Positions 53,681 through 64,000 of a stretch of 64,000 nucleotides of DNA are shown in pieces. The stretch is from Chrysopilus asiliformis (lineage: Eukaryota > Arthropoda > Insecta > Diptera > Rhagionidae). Below the pieces are notes generated by a model. It was given only the letters and a program-made list of their open reading frames with translations. It was not told the origin of the DNA and ran no database searches. The stretch lies in contig OZ035960.1 in assembly GCA_964034945.1 (NCBI GenBank), positions 65,192,470-65,256,469 of the forward strand, written 5' to 3'. The position numbers and the translations under genes are program-made. Numbering within the stretch: position 1 is the stretch's first letter; each line of letters starts with the position of its first letter.

Positions 53681-54156
53681 TTTGCACATTATTAAATATA
53701 TTCATACTTGCGCCAAAAATTCGTTACTATTCAGAAAGCTATTTATGAATTTTATTTATTTAATCTCCAATGCAATTTAGTTACTGATCTGTCCAAATTT
53801 TGGAGTTTTGTTAATTTAAAAACAAAATCATCAGGATTTCATAAAAAATGTTTTTGGATAATAAAGTCGCTTCTGCGAGAAAGAAATCTTGAATATTTTT
53901 GCTGAGTTTTTCCAGAGTGTTTATATTGATCCACCCGATAATATTTCATTTAATGTTTTCTTATGTGATAGCATAGACAAATTATATAAAGACTATTTTT
54001 TTCTAACAACTCAACTTAGTGCAAAACCGAAATTCAAAATAATCCCCCATCGTGATGTAAGAGCTGCCGACTAGCCGGCAGTACACACAAGCAGCCACAA
54101 GCAGTCGTGGTGATCGCCTATACATGTCGCTGCTTACATTCGCCCTTTGTTAAAAC

Positions 54157-55284
54157 CAGGGATGGGAAACGTTATCGTAACGTAACGAAATAACGAAATA
54201 ACGAAATGATTTTCGGGCTATTTTTTCATAATTACGTTATAACGTTATAGAAATTAAATTCCGTTACAATAACGAAAAACGTAACGAAAAACGAAAAAAA
54301 ATATTACGTTTTTTCGTTATTTATTAATTTTTCCTTGTTTTGTTCAGTATTATATTTTTGTGAAATTTTCCACATAAGTTCATCAAGTATAACCCCATAG
54401 ACCTGCCACCTGTAATTAAAAATATTGGAGTAGTATTTTTAATCGTATTTTGATTCTAATGTAGGGGCCACATCTATCAGTTTTCCATCAGTTTTTGGGA
54501 AACTGATTGGTGTGAACGTTCGCGTCAGTCGTATCACATTAGAATAGAACCAAATATTATTTTTTGAACTTAATGCATACACATACTCTCTCTTTATTTT
54601 ATGGTATTTTTTGAACTCTACAATCAAAATGAAGCGAAAATTTTCACAAAAAACTGTCAGTCTCAACTGATAGATGTGAATGCTTAACTGGATGTAAAAA
54701 ACTGATGGAAAACTGATGGAAAACTGACGAGTATCGTAACAGTCGGGACTGATGGAAAACTGATAGATATGGTCCTTACATAAATCGGATTTTGTTTTGG
54801 CCCGATTCCCTCTATTTCTGGAGATACGAAAAAGGAAATCTTTCAAGCATCTTTGTTGGCATCGAAAATATTTTCTTTTTAGTAACTCCAGAAGTAGAGT
54901 GAATTTCGCGAAAGCTAAGTGCGACTCAGAATCAGCGACGTCAAAATAGCCTAAAATTCTATATCTTTGATATTGACCAAAATGTCGATTTTTTAACTTA
55001 GTAATCACTATTTAATTTTATTTTTTTGTTTTTATTTGTATTTTCTTTTTATAGAATTTATTTTTATGGAAACTGAACTGAATTACTTTGTGACAAACTA
55101 TTATTAAAGTGCGTTTTTTTGTTTTCAGTTTCCATACAATGTGAAACGAAATATAACGTTATAACGTAACGAAATTAAATTTTTTATCGTTACAAAACGA
55201 AATAACGTAACGAAATAAAAGTTCAATTTCGTTACGTAACGAAATGAATAACGTTACGATTTTTTATTTCGTTTCCCGTCCCTG
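54157..55284. mobile_element. Non-autonomous hAT element (hAT-5)
   Basis: It starts CAGGGATGGGAAACG and ends CGTTTCCCGTCCCTG, with GTTAAAAC at 54149-54156 and 55285-55292. The subterminal regions are dense in AACGTAACGAAAT repeats in both orientations. There is no transposase; a MITE-like element lies inside. Confidence 0.93.
54464..54776. mobile_element. MITE nested in hAT-5
   Basis: GGGGCCACATCTATCAGTTT, then TCCATCAG, is repeated inverted at the right end (CTGATAGATATGGTCC). Several GGAAAACTGATGG units lie inside. TGTA/TACA flank the arms; a TA target is possible. Confidence 0.65.
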
Positions 55285-57925
55285 GTTAAAACTAAGTTTT
55301 TCTTTCTAGTTAGTTTTATTCTCGTTAAATTCTTATGCAAGCGATACGAAGCGGGGGCAAGTGTGTATGGTGTTTTTTTTCTGTGTGTTTGTATTGTGTG
55401 TGTTTGTGTTTTTGTGTGTGCGTATTTTTTCCTTCCGCAGGTTTTCGATTTGAATATTTTGATTGCTTACAATAAATATGTGACATGACAAAATTTTTAG
55501 TTTGTTCGTTAAATCAAAATTTATTTTGAACGTTATATTTTGTTCATATTTTTAAATTGCTTTGAGAATGTAAGTTTCAAGTTTTATCAAATTTCCACAG
55601 AATTGTAGTGAGCATTACATGGCTTTCTTCTGCAATATTTAAAGTATCCGAACAAATATGTGAAAAATAATGTTTTTCAAATTTTCTCATGAACCGTTAG
55701 AGATATGTAATAACCGTTAACGGTGAATTCCACGCCAATTCATACTCGACTTGAATGGAGCTTGGAAGTCACCTTTGTTTTTTTTAACTTTTTTCATTTG
55801 GACGTCCAGTAGGCGGAGAGGATAGGTCAAAGTCGGCGAAAACTTGAAATCGCAAAAACTTTAAAAATTTGTAACGGCTTAACCGATTGAGATGATATTG
55901 AACATTTTGGAAAGGTAATTCCTTGTCACAAAAAAATATTTTTTGACTTCCTCTCCCTCCCCCTCACTTTCATATTGTAAAATTCAATTTAGTGACAATA
56001 TTTAAAATATCTCAAGAAAAACAGCAACAACTTCAAAAAAGGTTTGAAAGTGTCAAAATACTTCTAGAAACTCAAAATTTTCACAGATTTATTCTAGACG
56101 GAAACTTTCTCAAAGAAAAAAAAAACTTTTTCTTTTAAATGAATTTCTAATTAATTTTAAAATCCTAAAACTTAATATTATGTACATAAAACATTAAATC
56201 CAATCGAAAATCAGTAAAATATATACAATTTTCTTGTATTCGATTTTTTTTGATTTTTTTGTTTTTAAATAACGCATTTACCCCAAAATTTTATTATACC
56301 CGTATGGTGAAACCCACAAACTAATCATAAGCAGACTAACAATTTCATTCAATCCATTCTAGAACAAAATTGAATTTCAACTTTCAAAAAATAAATACCC
56401 ATAGCAGCCACTCCAGCCGTAGCAGCCATGAGCTTTACTGCCAACAGCACAAGACTTCGTGATGCAAGTGTTTTTTTTGTGTGTTTGTATTGTGTGTGCC
56501 TGTTTTTTTGTTTGTGCGTATTTTTTCCTTCCGCAGGTTTTCGATTTGAATATTTTGATTGCTAACAATAAATATGTAACATGACAAAATTTTAGTTTGT
56601 TCGTTAATTCAAAATTTATTTTGAACTTTAAACGTTAAAAAAAAACAGCAAACTAAAAATTTTATCTTGTTATATTTTGTTCATATTTTTAAATTGCTTT
56701 GAGAATGTAAGTTTCAAGTTTTATCAAATTTCCACAGAATTGTAGTTTGATAAAGCAAGTAAATGCATTTTATTTAAACAATTTAAAGTATGATTTAAAC
56801 AATTCAAAAAAAAGATGTGAATATTACATGACTTTCTTCTGCAATATTTAAAGTTTCCGAAAAAATATGTGAAAAATAATAATTTTCAAATTATCTCATG
56901 CACCGTTAGAGATATGTAAAAACTTCATACTCGACTTGAATGGAGCTTGAAAGTCACCTTTGTTTTTTTTTAACTTTTTTCATTTGGATGTAGTTAGGGA
57001 CCTAAAAAAAAGATACCCGTATTTTTTTGTTTCGGGGAATAAATTCCAGTAGGCGGAGAGGAGGGGGTCAAAGTCGGCGAAAACTCGAAATCACAAAAAC
57101 TTTAAAAATTTGTAACGGCTTAACCGATTGAAATGATATTGAACATTTTCGAAAGGTAATTCCTTGTGACAAAAAAATATTTTTTGACTTCCTCTCCCTC
57201 CCCCTCACCATCATATGGTAAAATTCAATTTAGTGACAATATAAATAAAAAAAAATGCGTTATTTAAAAAAAAAAATCAAAAAAAAATCGAATACAAGAA
57301 AATTGTATATATTTTACTGATTTTAGATTGGTTTTTATGTTTTCTGTACATAATATTAACTCAAAAGATTTAGGAGTTTAAAATTAATTAGAAATTCATT
57401 TAAAAGAAAAACTTTTTTTTTCTTTGAGAAAGTTTCCGTCTGGAATAACAAGATAAAATTTTTAGTTTGATGATTATTTTAACGTTTAAAGTTCAAAATA
57501 AATTTTGAATTAACGAACAAACTAAAATTTTGTCATGTTACATATTTATTGTTAGCAATCAAAATATTCTAATCGAAAACCTGCGGAAGGAAAAAATACG
57601 CGCAAACAAAAAAACACGCACACACAATACAAACACACAAAAAAAAAACACCAAACACACTTGCCCCCGCTTCGTGTCGCTTGCATAAGAATTCAACGAG
57701 AATAAAACGAACTAGAAACGAAAACTGGTTTTAACAAAGGGCGAATGTAAGCAGCGGAATGCTACGGCTGGAGTGGCTGCTATGGGTATTTATTTTTGGC
57801 TGCTTGTGGCTGGAGTGGCTGCTATGGGTATTTCTTTTTTGGAAGTGAAAATTCAATTTTGTTCTAGAATGGATTGAATGAAATTGTTAGTCTGCTTTTG
57901 ATTAGTTTGTGGTGAAACCAAAGGG
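55285..57925. repeat. Complex of direct and inverted repeats
   Basis: A unit with CCTTCCGCAGGTTTTCGAT occurs at 55433 and 56528 in direct orientation and inverted at about 57590. CTTCCTCTCCCTCCCCCTCAC occurs at 55949 and 57188. The block at 56090-56290 is mirrored at 57240-57445, and 56300-56430 is mirrored at 57760-57925. The whole could fold into a large hairpin. hAT-5 interrupts the outermost left arm, since GCTTACATTCGCCCTTTGTT at 54133 is mirrored near 57740. No gene is seen. Confidence 0.75.
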
Positions 57926-58005
57926 TATATTAGAATTGCCTTACCGTTTGTAACGCCAAGATCCCGTCATCACACAAAAAAAATGAATTACACCAGTGTG
58001 TTTAG
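57905..58005 (-). repeat. Family A fragment, inverted
   Basis: The 100 bases match, inverted, the 3' ends of copies 1 and 2 (GGTGAAACCAAAGGGTATA, CTTACCGTTTGTAACGCC, ACACCAGTGTGTTTAGAA). Confidence 0.75.
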
Positions 58006-58010
58006 AATCC

Positions 58011-58625
58011 TATTATACTAAAGGCGCTTATTTCAAAATCGTTTTTCTTAAATAAGTCGACCCCGCTCCCACTTCTCCCCTCACCCTCAAGCTTATTTTA
58101 AAAATAATAAAAATTGCCACACATAGGATTCGAACCAGGGACCAATAGCTTGCACCCCAACAGACATAGCGATTGAGCCACTCACAATTCTGCCATTAGT
58201 TGTTTAAATGTATTATAGGTGCAACAAATTAAGCAAACTGATCGAAATTATTGAATTCAAAAAAGTGTTTGACGTAGTATTTATAAATTCAAAAAAAAAA
58301 ATGTTTGACGGATAAATCAACAAAGTTTTTTAAACGTATTTTCGTCACCAAATTTTTGAGTGACTGAATAGTGTAGCGTGGAAATGATTAGCTCCGAGTA
58401 AATGTTTCTGTGGGTTCAACTCCTCATGTGGGATTTTTTTTTGTGAAATTTTTGATTTTATTGTTTAAATGTTATTCATATATTATAATAACCTTATAGG
58501 TTTTAAAGCTTGTGTTCAAAATTTGAGAAGTACTCAACCGATTTGGACGAAGTTTTAAGGGCAGGCCAACTGCAACACGGGAAAAGCTATGGCCTAATTG
58601 CAGATTTTTCAGTCCCATGACAAAA
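58011..58625. repeat. ~620-bp repeat with tRNA-like modules, copy 1
   Basis: It is nearly identical to 63231-63845. It begins TCCTATTATACTAAAGGCGC, similar to Helitron 5' ends (TC start). On the minus strand, TGGCTCAATCG (A-box-like, about 58181) and GGTTCGAATCC (B-box, 58129-58139) sit at tRNA-like spacing. On the plus strand, TAGTGTAGCGTGG (58370) and GGTTCAACTCC (58414-58424) form a second, weaker pair. Neither shows a complete cloverleaf I would call a functional tRNA gene. It could be a SINE fusion. Confidence 0.6.
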
Positions 58626-59040
58626 TTTGTTTAAATGATTTTTAGAGGTTTTTCTTTGTGGTAAATTTGGTTTTTGTGAAGCTTTATCGAGTTTTGAATA
58701 TATTCATCTATTAATATTTTTTTGTTAAACATCAAATGAACGCTGAAAATGATCTGAAATGATCCAATACAGGAAAACCTGATATACAGGAAACCCTGTA
58801 TTAGCCGGACTCGCACAGCACCAAGAAATTTGTCCGGCTGAGACAGATTTCCGGCTTATACAGGTTGGATTAAAAAACACGGGTTTTTTATTTTGTTTTA
58901 CGATAATGTAACTATATACAAAGCTATGCGATGAAACCTCGTAGTGTAAATTTTCGAATTTGTGCATTACTTTTGAGCCTAAAAATGTCCCAGTTCTTGA
59001 ACAATGATCGCGCAAATTTTAACAAAGCTATTATTATATT
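58626..59040. other. AT-rich stretch with a pogo/Tigger-like end fragment
   Basis: Around 58775-58866, TACAGGAAACCCTGTATTAG, then CCGGACTC, and an inverted TTTCCGGCTTATACAGGTT resemble the ends of Tigger/pogo-type elements facing each other with the interior lost. No gene is seen. Confidence 0.45.
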
Positions 59041-59099
59041 GTACTAGCAGACCCTTCGTTGGCAGCAAAAAGTTTTTTGTATAAATTTTTGAATGTCTA

Positions 59100-59660
59100 A
59101 TCTATAAATTTTAGATTGGAAAAAACGTTATCCTTACAGGACCTTTCGTTTCGAATTTTGAAATTCCAACACCAGATTCGTGATAAGCAACCCTAAAAAC
59201 GTTCCACAGCCAGTTTTTGGGAGAAAAATTGGAAAAAGGAAATTTTCGTTATCCTTACAGGACTTCCCGTTTATAATTTTAGAAATCTAACACCAGAGCC
59301 GTGATCAGCGACCCCAAAAACCCTATAATGCCAATTTTTCCGGGGAAAAATTGGAAAAAGGATATTTTTGTTATCCTTGCAGGACCTTATGTTTCGAATT
59401 TTGAAAATGTAACACAGGATTCGTGGTCAGCGATCCTGAGAACCTCCCAAAGCCAGTTTTTCTGGGGAAAAATGGCACAAAGGATGTTTGCGATATCCTT
59501 ACAGAACTTTTTGTTTCTAATTTTAAAATTCCAACACCGGATTCGTGATCAGCGACCCCAAAAACCCCATACTGCCAATATTTCCGGGAAGAAATGGGAA
59601 AAAGGATATTTGCGTTATCCTCACAGGACCTTCCATTTCGATTTTGAAAATCTAACATAG
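59100..59660. repeat. Five ~120-bp tandem repeats
   Basis: GGAAAAAGGATATTTnCGTTATCC-like text recurs near 59113, 59230, 59350, 59471 and 59591, each followed by ACAGGACCTT and GTGATCAGCGACCCCAAAAA. Units differ by 10-20%. Open frames on both strands here are repeat by-products. The flank 59661-59780 ends in GACAGACAGACAGACAAACATCC, a common 3' tail of insect interspersed repeats. Confidence 0.8.
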
Positions 59661-59950
59661 CTAAACACCTACTCCTGGCAACGCAGATCGTTTTGCAAAA
59701 AACCGCCTAAAAATGGGTTCAGTAGTTTTTGAGTTTTGTAATCTCAGACAGACAGACAGACAAACATCCATTTTTATATACAGTGGAATCCGGTTATAAC
59801 GACCTCCAAGGGACCAACAAATCTGGTCGTTATATCCGGTTGTTCGTTATAACCGATTCATAGTTTTAAAGGTTTTAAAATACATGTGTGAAGTTCTAAA
59901 ATACAAAATTTTTATTGAAAATCATCCGTACATTAAAAAATTAAATTTAT

Positions 59951-60160
59951 TTAATTTTTCTGCAGATATTGAGTAATCTGTGTTTGTTTGGATTTTTGGT
60001 GCAAGAACTCCTTTTCAATTTTCTTTTCAATTCTTAGCACAGCTTCTTTTGAAATCTCATCAAAAATGTTATTGAATAATAAGAATGAACTCAATGTCGT
60101 AATACCCCGAAGTGCTTCATTGACTAAAGGTATGACACAACCTGTTTCTGAAATGTTCAC
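59951..60160 (-). pseudogene. Tigger/pogo transposase C-terminal remnant
   Basis: The ~69 residues include NEALRGITTLSSFLLFN, then IEKKIEKEF and the end KQTQITQYLQKN. This pattern (LRxxxxFL, then a QTxIxxF-like end) is the C-terminal tail of Tigger/pogo transposases. The catalytic core is absent. Confidence 0.6.
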
Positions 60161-60281
60161 CCGATTTTAAAATTATGTATTGTGATGCATAAAACATTAT
60201 TTACCAGTAGTATCTTCTTCATCTTTTTCCTCGATACTAAATTGTCACCTTTTAGCATTCATTGTGGAATTCACAGTATAC

Positions 60282-61181
60282 CAGGGGTGTTAGTTGAAAT
60301 TTGCCGGTTTTTTCGATAAAGAAAACACTTAATTCTCAAGGGAATCTCAAAAATTTTTTATTCAAAGTATTGACCATTGGATTTTACACATTTTGCCCAT
60401 CTTTCAGGCAAATCATGGATACCATCCCAAAAGAACTGTTTCTCCTTCGAGCTAAACCACTCATCGAGTCATTTTTTCACTTCTTCGAAATCGGCGAAGT
60501 GCTGCTCTGCAAGCGCGTGCCCCATCGATGCAAAAAGATAGTAGTCAGATGGAGCCAGGTCTGGAGAGTACAGCGGGTGCGGTAATACTTCGCATCCAAG
60601 TGATTTGAACACTTTTTTGACTGATTTTGCTGTGTGAGACGGCCCGTTGTCATGCTGCAAAATCACCTTACCATGTCTTTCAGCGTATTGCGGACGTTTT
60701 TTGATCAATTCATGGTTAAAATTGATCATTTGTTGTCGGTAGCGATCAGTATTAACTGTTTCTCCAGATTTCAACAGTTCATAATATACGACACCAATCT
60801 GGTCGCACCAGACACGTTTTTTGTCCCGGATGTTGAAATCACCACTTCTGAATTGTCGAAACCACGTTTCATATGTTTTTATGGTTGGGGAATGATCACC
60901 GTAAGTTTCTACCACCAAACGATGGCTTTCAGCGGCCTTTTTCTTTTGATTAAAGAGAAAAAGTAATGCGTGCCGCGAATGCACGTTTTCAGGCACAAAA
61001 CTTGACATGTTCAAACAGCTTTAACGCTATGACGTTGTTATTTTAACGGAACGTAACTTGTGTAGTTTTGAAGATTAATGTCAATAGAAAAATATGACAT
61101 AGATGCCAAATCGTAGAAATGTATACATATCTCTAGCGACAGCTATTAGTAAAACCGGCAAGTTTCAACTAACACCCCTGG
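60282..61181 (-). mobile_element. Mariner element, internally deleted
   Basis: The ends are CCAGGGGTGTTAGTTGAAA and TTTCAACTAACACCCCTGG, with TA on each side (60280-60281 and 61182-61183). The length is 900 bp against about 1.3 kb for complete mariners. The transposase on the minus strand is shortened. Confidence 0.92.
60363..61014 (-). pseudogene. Mariner transposase with internal deletion and a premature stop
   Basis: It starts at MNMSSFVPENVHSRHALLF and has the N-terminal HTH (SHRLVVETYGDHSPTIKTYE, WFRQFRSGDF). It then jumps to the catalytic core: the first D in VWCDQIGVVYYELL, the second in ILQHDNGPSHTA, the third in YSPDLAPSDYYLF. The last two are 34 residues apart, so this is DD34D. 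About 100 residues between HTH and core are missing. A TGA at 60469-60471 precedes a further ~34 codons (LDEWFSSKEKQFFW...), where the family usually has Trp. It is not functional. Confidence 0.88.
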
Positions 61182-61386
61182 TAAACTACGAAATAAACTG
61201 AATTAACACAACGTAGATGCACAAAACTTTGACAGAACTGATTAGGGGAGTTCCCGAAAAGTTCCAACTTTCATTTAATGACTTAAGCAAATGACGTTTA
61301 GAAGTGCAACAAGTTTGCAAATTGGGCAAAAACTAGGGTATCTGACATGGTGGCCAATTTAGAACATTTGTTAAAAACTTAAGCTA

Positions 61387-61667
61387 GAACCTGAATCGTA
61401 CGTCGATGCGTCCGTCATTAGTTTATTGTCGAAACAATTACTTTCAATTTGTTCCATACTTAAATTGCTTAAATCGTAAACAAACTTTTTTGGGAAATGA
61501 CATTTCCGTGCGTGGCCGCATGTAAAAGTAGAAATTCGACCTACTCTATGCGGTTGCCGCATCGGAAAACGTATTATTAGGGGAGTACTCATAGCATCCC
61601 GTTGATTTTACTCGAACTGTCAACGTGACGGACGCATGACGGACGCATCGACGTACGATTCAGGTTC
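61387..61667. mobile_element. 281-bp TA-flanked MITE in the pogo element
   Basis: The arms read GAACCTGAATCGTACGTCGA, then TGCGTCCGTCA, and return inverted at 61637-61667. TA occurs at 61385-61386 and 61668-61669. GACGGACGCAT is repeated twice in the right arm. Confidence 0.85.
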
Positions 61668-61999
61668 TACCTTTAATCTACCAGGTTTTGATTTTTTTCT
61701 ATGAGATCTTAAGTTTTGGTCGTTAAAAACGATATTTTTTTCTGTTTTCGTAGAAAAAGAAATGCGGACCTAAGAAATGCGTCGTTAAAGCCGGTATGTC
61801 GTTATAACCAGTGTCGTTATAAGCGGATTCCACTGTATATAGAAGATTAATTTAAGAAATTTTGAGGCCTTGAAACAAAAACAATTGTTTGGTTTTTGGT
61901 AATACTCTAAAGGAATAAAAATATTGAAAACACTTTGCCTAAGGAGTGAAAAATATTTAAATTTTTAAAATTTAAATATCTATTAAATATTTAAAAAAA

Positions 62000-63230
62000 A
62001 ATCCTATTATATAAAGGCGCTTATGAATTCATACTTTTTTTGTTAAAGTAAATAACCCGATTGATACATTATTTAAAAAAAGTCATGTTAATGGCGAATA
62101 TAGGGCCTAACTAGTCTCTACGAGGCTTACTATTAACTCCTTGTGCCACACAATGTGTACGTCGATCAAAGTTTAAAGACAACATATGTTAGAATAGAAC
62201 AGATTGTGTAAAAAATTACAACTAAAATACGAAAAACTTAAATATGGTGAAATTTTAAGGTGAAACTAGCTTGGCCTTAGCTTCGCCCCAGATTGACCAA
62301 ATAGTGGCGCTTTTAGTGCGAAACTAGCCTCTACGAGGCCTGCTCTAAAGTTATTATGTCACAAACTGTTGTTTGGAGAAAAAGTAGTAAGTGCTAGAAG
62401 ACCGCAAAATATTTGCCTCTATCTTCGATAGTACAGTCACTTTGCCCAATAATTTTGTATGAACTGAAACTCAGTGACTGCAAAATACAGTGGAGGCCCA
62501 ATATAACGACCTACATATATAATGTTCAGCCCGTACGTTAAATCGGGTTCGTTATAACGAAATGCGCATTAAAGATCAACATATGTATGTTTTTATGAAC
62601 ATTATCATAATGAGATTTTAGATTGAGGCAAATTTTAATACCATTTATTCTTATGTGGGATAATGCTTTAATGTATGTATAAGCGTTACAAATCCAACTT
62701 AAACTGATTATATTACCTTAAAAGTTTAATTTTTCGCGATGGTTTCACGTATAACACACATTATTTACGAAACAAATAGTTTTTCGTTACATAGAATAAC
62801 AGAATTTTTTGTCTTTCACTATAGAGATGCTAATAATAATAATAATAGTACAATAATATAATAATAATACGTAATAATAATTCGAAACTGCGAATTATTA
62901 TATTTCAGTTTTCAGTAAATTCAATCAAACGAAAAACTTAAATATTGATCAATTTTAAAATAAAACTGGATGGCCTGGGCTTGACCAAACAGTCGGCTTT
63001 TAGTACGAAACTAGCGTCTACGAGTCCTACCCTAGAGTTATTACGTTACAAACTATTTTGTGGGAGAAAAACACTAAGTGCTGGCGAAATCTTTTGCGGT
63101 CTCTAGCACTTACTACTTTTTCTCCAAACAACAGTTTGTGACATAATAACTTTAGAGCAGGCCTCGTAGAGGCTAGTTTCGCACTAAAAGCGCCACTATT
63201 TGGTCAATCTGGGGCGAAGCTAAGGCCAAG
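62000..63230. repeat. Fold-back repeat region with a third TCCTATTATA start
   Basis: TCCTATTATATAAAGGCGCTTAT at 62011 resembles the start of the 620-bp repeats. The arm 62271-62417 (GGCCTTAGCTTCGCCCCAG...) is repeated inverted at 63083-63230 with few mismatches. A weaker direct copy lies at 62955-63085. Between the arms, CAGTGGAGGCCCAATATAAC at 62490 looks like another pogo-type terminus, and an (AAT)n tract lies at 62829-62879. No coding frame is seen. Confidence 0.75.
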
Positions 63231-63845
63231 TCCCTATTATACTAAAGGCGCTTATTTCAAAATCGTTTTTCTTAAATAAGTCGACCCCGCTCCCACTTCT
63301 CCCCTCACCCTCAAGCTTATTTTAAAAATAATAAAAATTGCCACACATAGGATTCGAACCAGGGACCAATAGCTTGCACCCCAACAGACATAGCGATTGA
63401 GCCACTCACAATTCTGGCATTAGTTGTTTAAATGTATTATAGGTGCAACAAATTAAGCAAACTTTGATCGAAATTATTGAAATCAAAAAAGTGTTTGACG
63501 TAGTATTTATAAATTCAAAAAATATTATGTTTGACGGGTAAATCAACAGAGTTTTTTAAACGTATTTTCGTCACCCAATTTTTGAGTGATTGAATAGTGT
63601 AGCGTGGAAATAATTAGCTCCGAGTAAATGTTTCTGTGGGTTCAACTCCTCCTGTGGGATTATTATTTTTTTTTTTAATTTTTCATTTTATTGTTTAAAT
63701 GTTATTCATATATTATAATAACCTTATAGGTTTTAAGGCTTGTGTTCAAAATTTGAGAAGTACTCAACCGATTTGGACGAAGTTTTTAAGGGCAGACCAA
63801 CTGCAACACGGGGAAAGCTATGGCCCAATTGCAGATTTTTCAGTC
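63231..63845. repeat. ~620-bp repeat with tRNA-like modules, copy 2
   Basis: It is a direct copy of 58011-58625. Both tRNA-like modules are kept: GGTTCGAATCC on the minus strand at 63350-63360 with TGGCTCAATCG, and GGTTCAACTCC on the plus strand at 63637-63647. Its left edge abuts the fold-back arm at 63230. After about 63846 (AGTCCCA) the two copies diverge. Confidence 0.62.
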
Positions 63846-64000
63846 CCACACGGTAAAAACTGGAGTCTAATTTTAAGACTTTTTTTCCTACATATAGGTC
63901 AACACCTTTTTGAGCCTAAAAATCAAACTTAAAAGTTTGAAATTATTTTCCTTTTAAATATTATTATCCGGTCTAAATTTAAGGTATTAAAATTTAAATT
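63846..64000. other. AT-rich end of window, nothing recognised
   Basis: There are no repeats or coding signals I can name. The short plus-strand frame crossing here starts in the 620-bp repeat. Confidence 0.4.

Larger units (their letters stand above)
45790..54074 (+). pseudogene. Second LINE ORF2 (endonuclease to RT linker), split by two insertions
   Basis: LINE sequence lies at about 45790-46250, 46618-46788 and 53686-54074. The first piece has the endonuclease block GDFNLPNISW (45878) and later NYVFDYKNSDL-like text. The second has VPKKISFH. The third has KFWSFVNLKTKSSGF (53790) and NIFAEFFQSVYIDPP (53892), the linker before RT in jockey/CR1-group elements. Stops and frame changes are frequent. 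The interruptions are a 367-bp TIR element and BEL-2. The sequence ends near 54045 without any RT core. Confidence 0.7.
59781..61835 (-). mobile_element. Pogo/Tigger-like element with nested insertions
   Basis: It starts CAGTGGAATCCGGTTATAAC and ends CGTTATAAGCGGATTCCACTG, flanked by TA (59779-59780 and 61836-61837). Terminal repeats with GGTCGTTATA motifs are typical of pogo-group elements. Only the C-terminus of a transposase remains. A mariner (60282-61181) and a MITE (61387-61667) lie inside. Confidence 0.87.

Noticed and set aside
54439..55008. 189-codon minus-strand frame in hAT-5
   Set aside because: It runs through a nested MITE and its inverted repeats, and I recognise no domain. 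It is probably chance.
58100..58190. Functional tRNA gene
   Set aside because: A and B boxes are present, but I cannot form a complete cloverleaf, and the sequence recurs inside an interspersed repeat. I call it tRNA-like only.
59301..59660. 119- and 95-codon frames on both strands
   Set aside because: They are produced by the 120-bp tandem repeat, whose period is a multiple of three.

Overview
This is eukaryotic nuclear DNA, almost certainly from an insect. The element families (errantivirus-like gypsy with env, Pao/BEL, Mag-type gypsy, jockey-type LINE, hAT, Harbinger, Tc1/mariner/pogo) and the AT-rich spacers support this; the order cannot be settled from the sequence. I found no host gene. 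Essentially all 64 kb is transposable elements inserted into one another, and most boundaries can be fixed because terminal repeats and target-site duplications (TSDs) are still readable. It looks like a heterochromatic transposon graveyard, with one young, apparently intact gypsy element.

Bases 1-10.4 kb. The outermost layer appears to be a minus-strand Mag-like gypsy element, with its RT at 9632-10440. A minus-strand Pao/BEL element (7671-9631) sits in it. That BEL copy is cut by a plus-strand errantivirus-like element (1-7670), whose pro-pol is split by a hAT (727-3072, TSD ATCTAAAC). A second hAT lies inside the first (1312-2752, TSD TTCGAGAT), and a 5'-truncated LINE lies inside that (1373-2036).

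Bases 10.9-43.7 kb. A jockey-type LINE on the plus strand is spread over 32 kb. ORF1 is split by a Harbinger-like element (12164-17703, TSD ATT) that holds a hAT inside its own transposase exon (12743-15185), which in turn holds another hAT (14170-15054). ORF2 is split by a Tc1-like element (18545-20230) and by a 20.5-kb gypsy insertion (21830-42340, TSD ATGT). That gypsy has three LTRs rather than two. Its middle LTR is interrupted by a fold-back element, an unidentified insertion carrying MITEs, and a nearly intact second gypsy (25264-34297, TSD GAAT). After ORF2 the LINE carries a short third ORF for a possible N-myristoylated membrane protein, a hairpin and a poly(A) tail.

Bases 43.7-54.1 kb. 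The 5' part of a Mag-like element on the minus strand (gag-pro, PBS, a probable short LTR) is probably the other half of the one at 9.6-10.4 kb. A Penelope-like GIY-YIG fragment follows. Then comes a second LINE, interrupted by a short element with 60-bp perfect inverted repeats and by a deleted BEL element (46794-53680, TSD TTTGC) whose two LTRs each carry a different insertion.

Bases 54.1-64 kb. No element here has a long intact frame. The stretch holds a hAT with a nested MITE, large palindromic and tandem repeats, two copies of a ~620-bp repeat with tRNA-like modules on both strands, and a pogo/Tigger element (59781-61835) that contains a deleted mariner and a MITE. It ends in a fold-back repeat.

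The genes do not form a pathway. They are gag, pol, env and transposase genes of separate parasites, nearly all broken. The nesting order gives a relative insertion chronology, and the tRNA-like modules and LTR promoters are the only regulatory signals I can point to.
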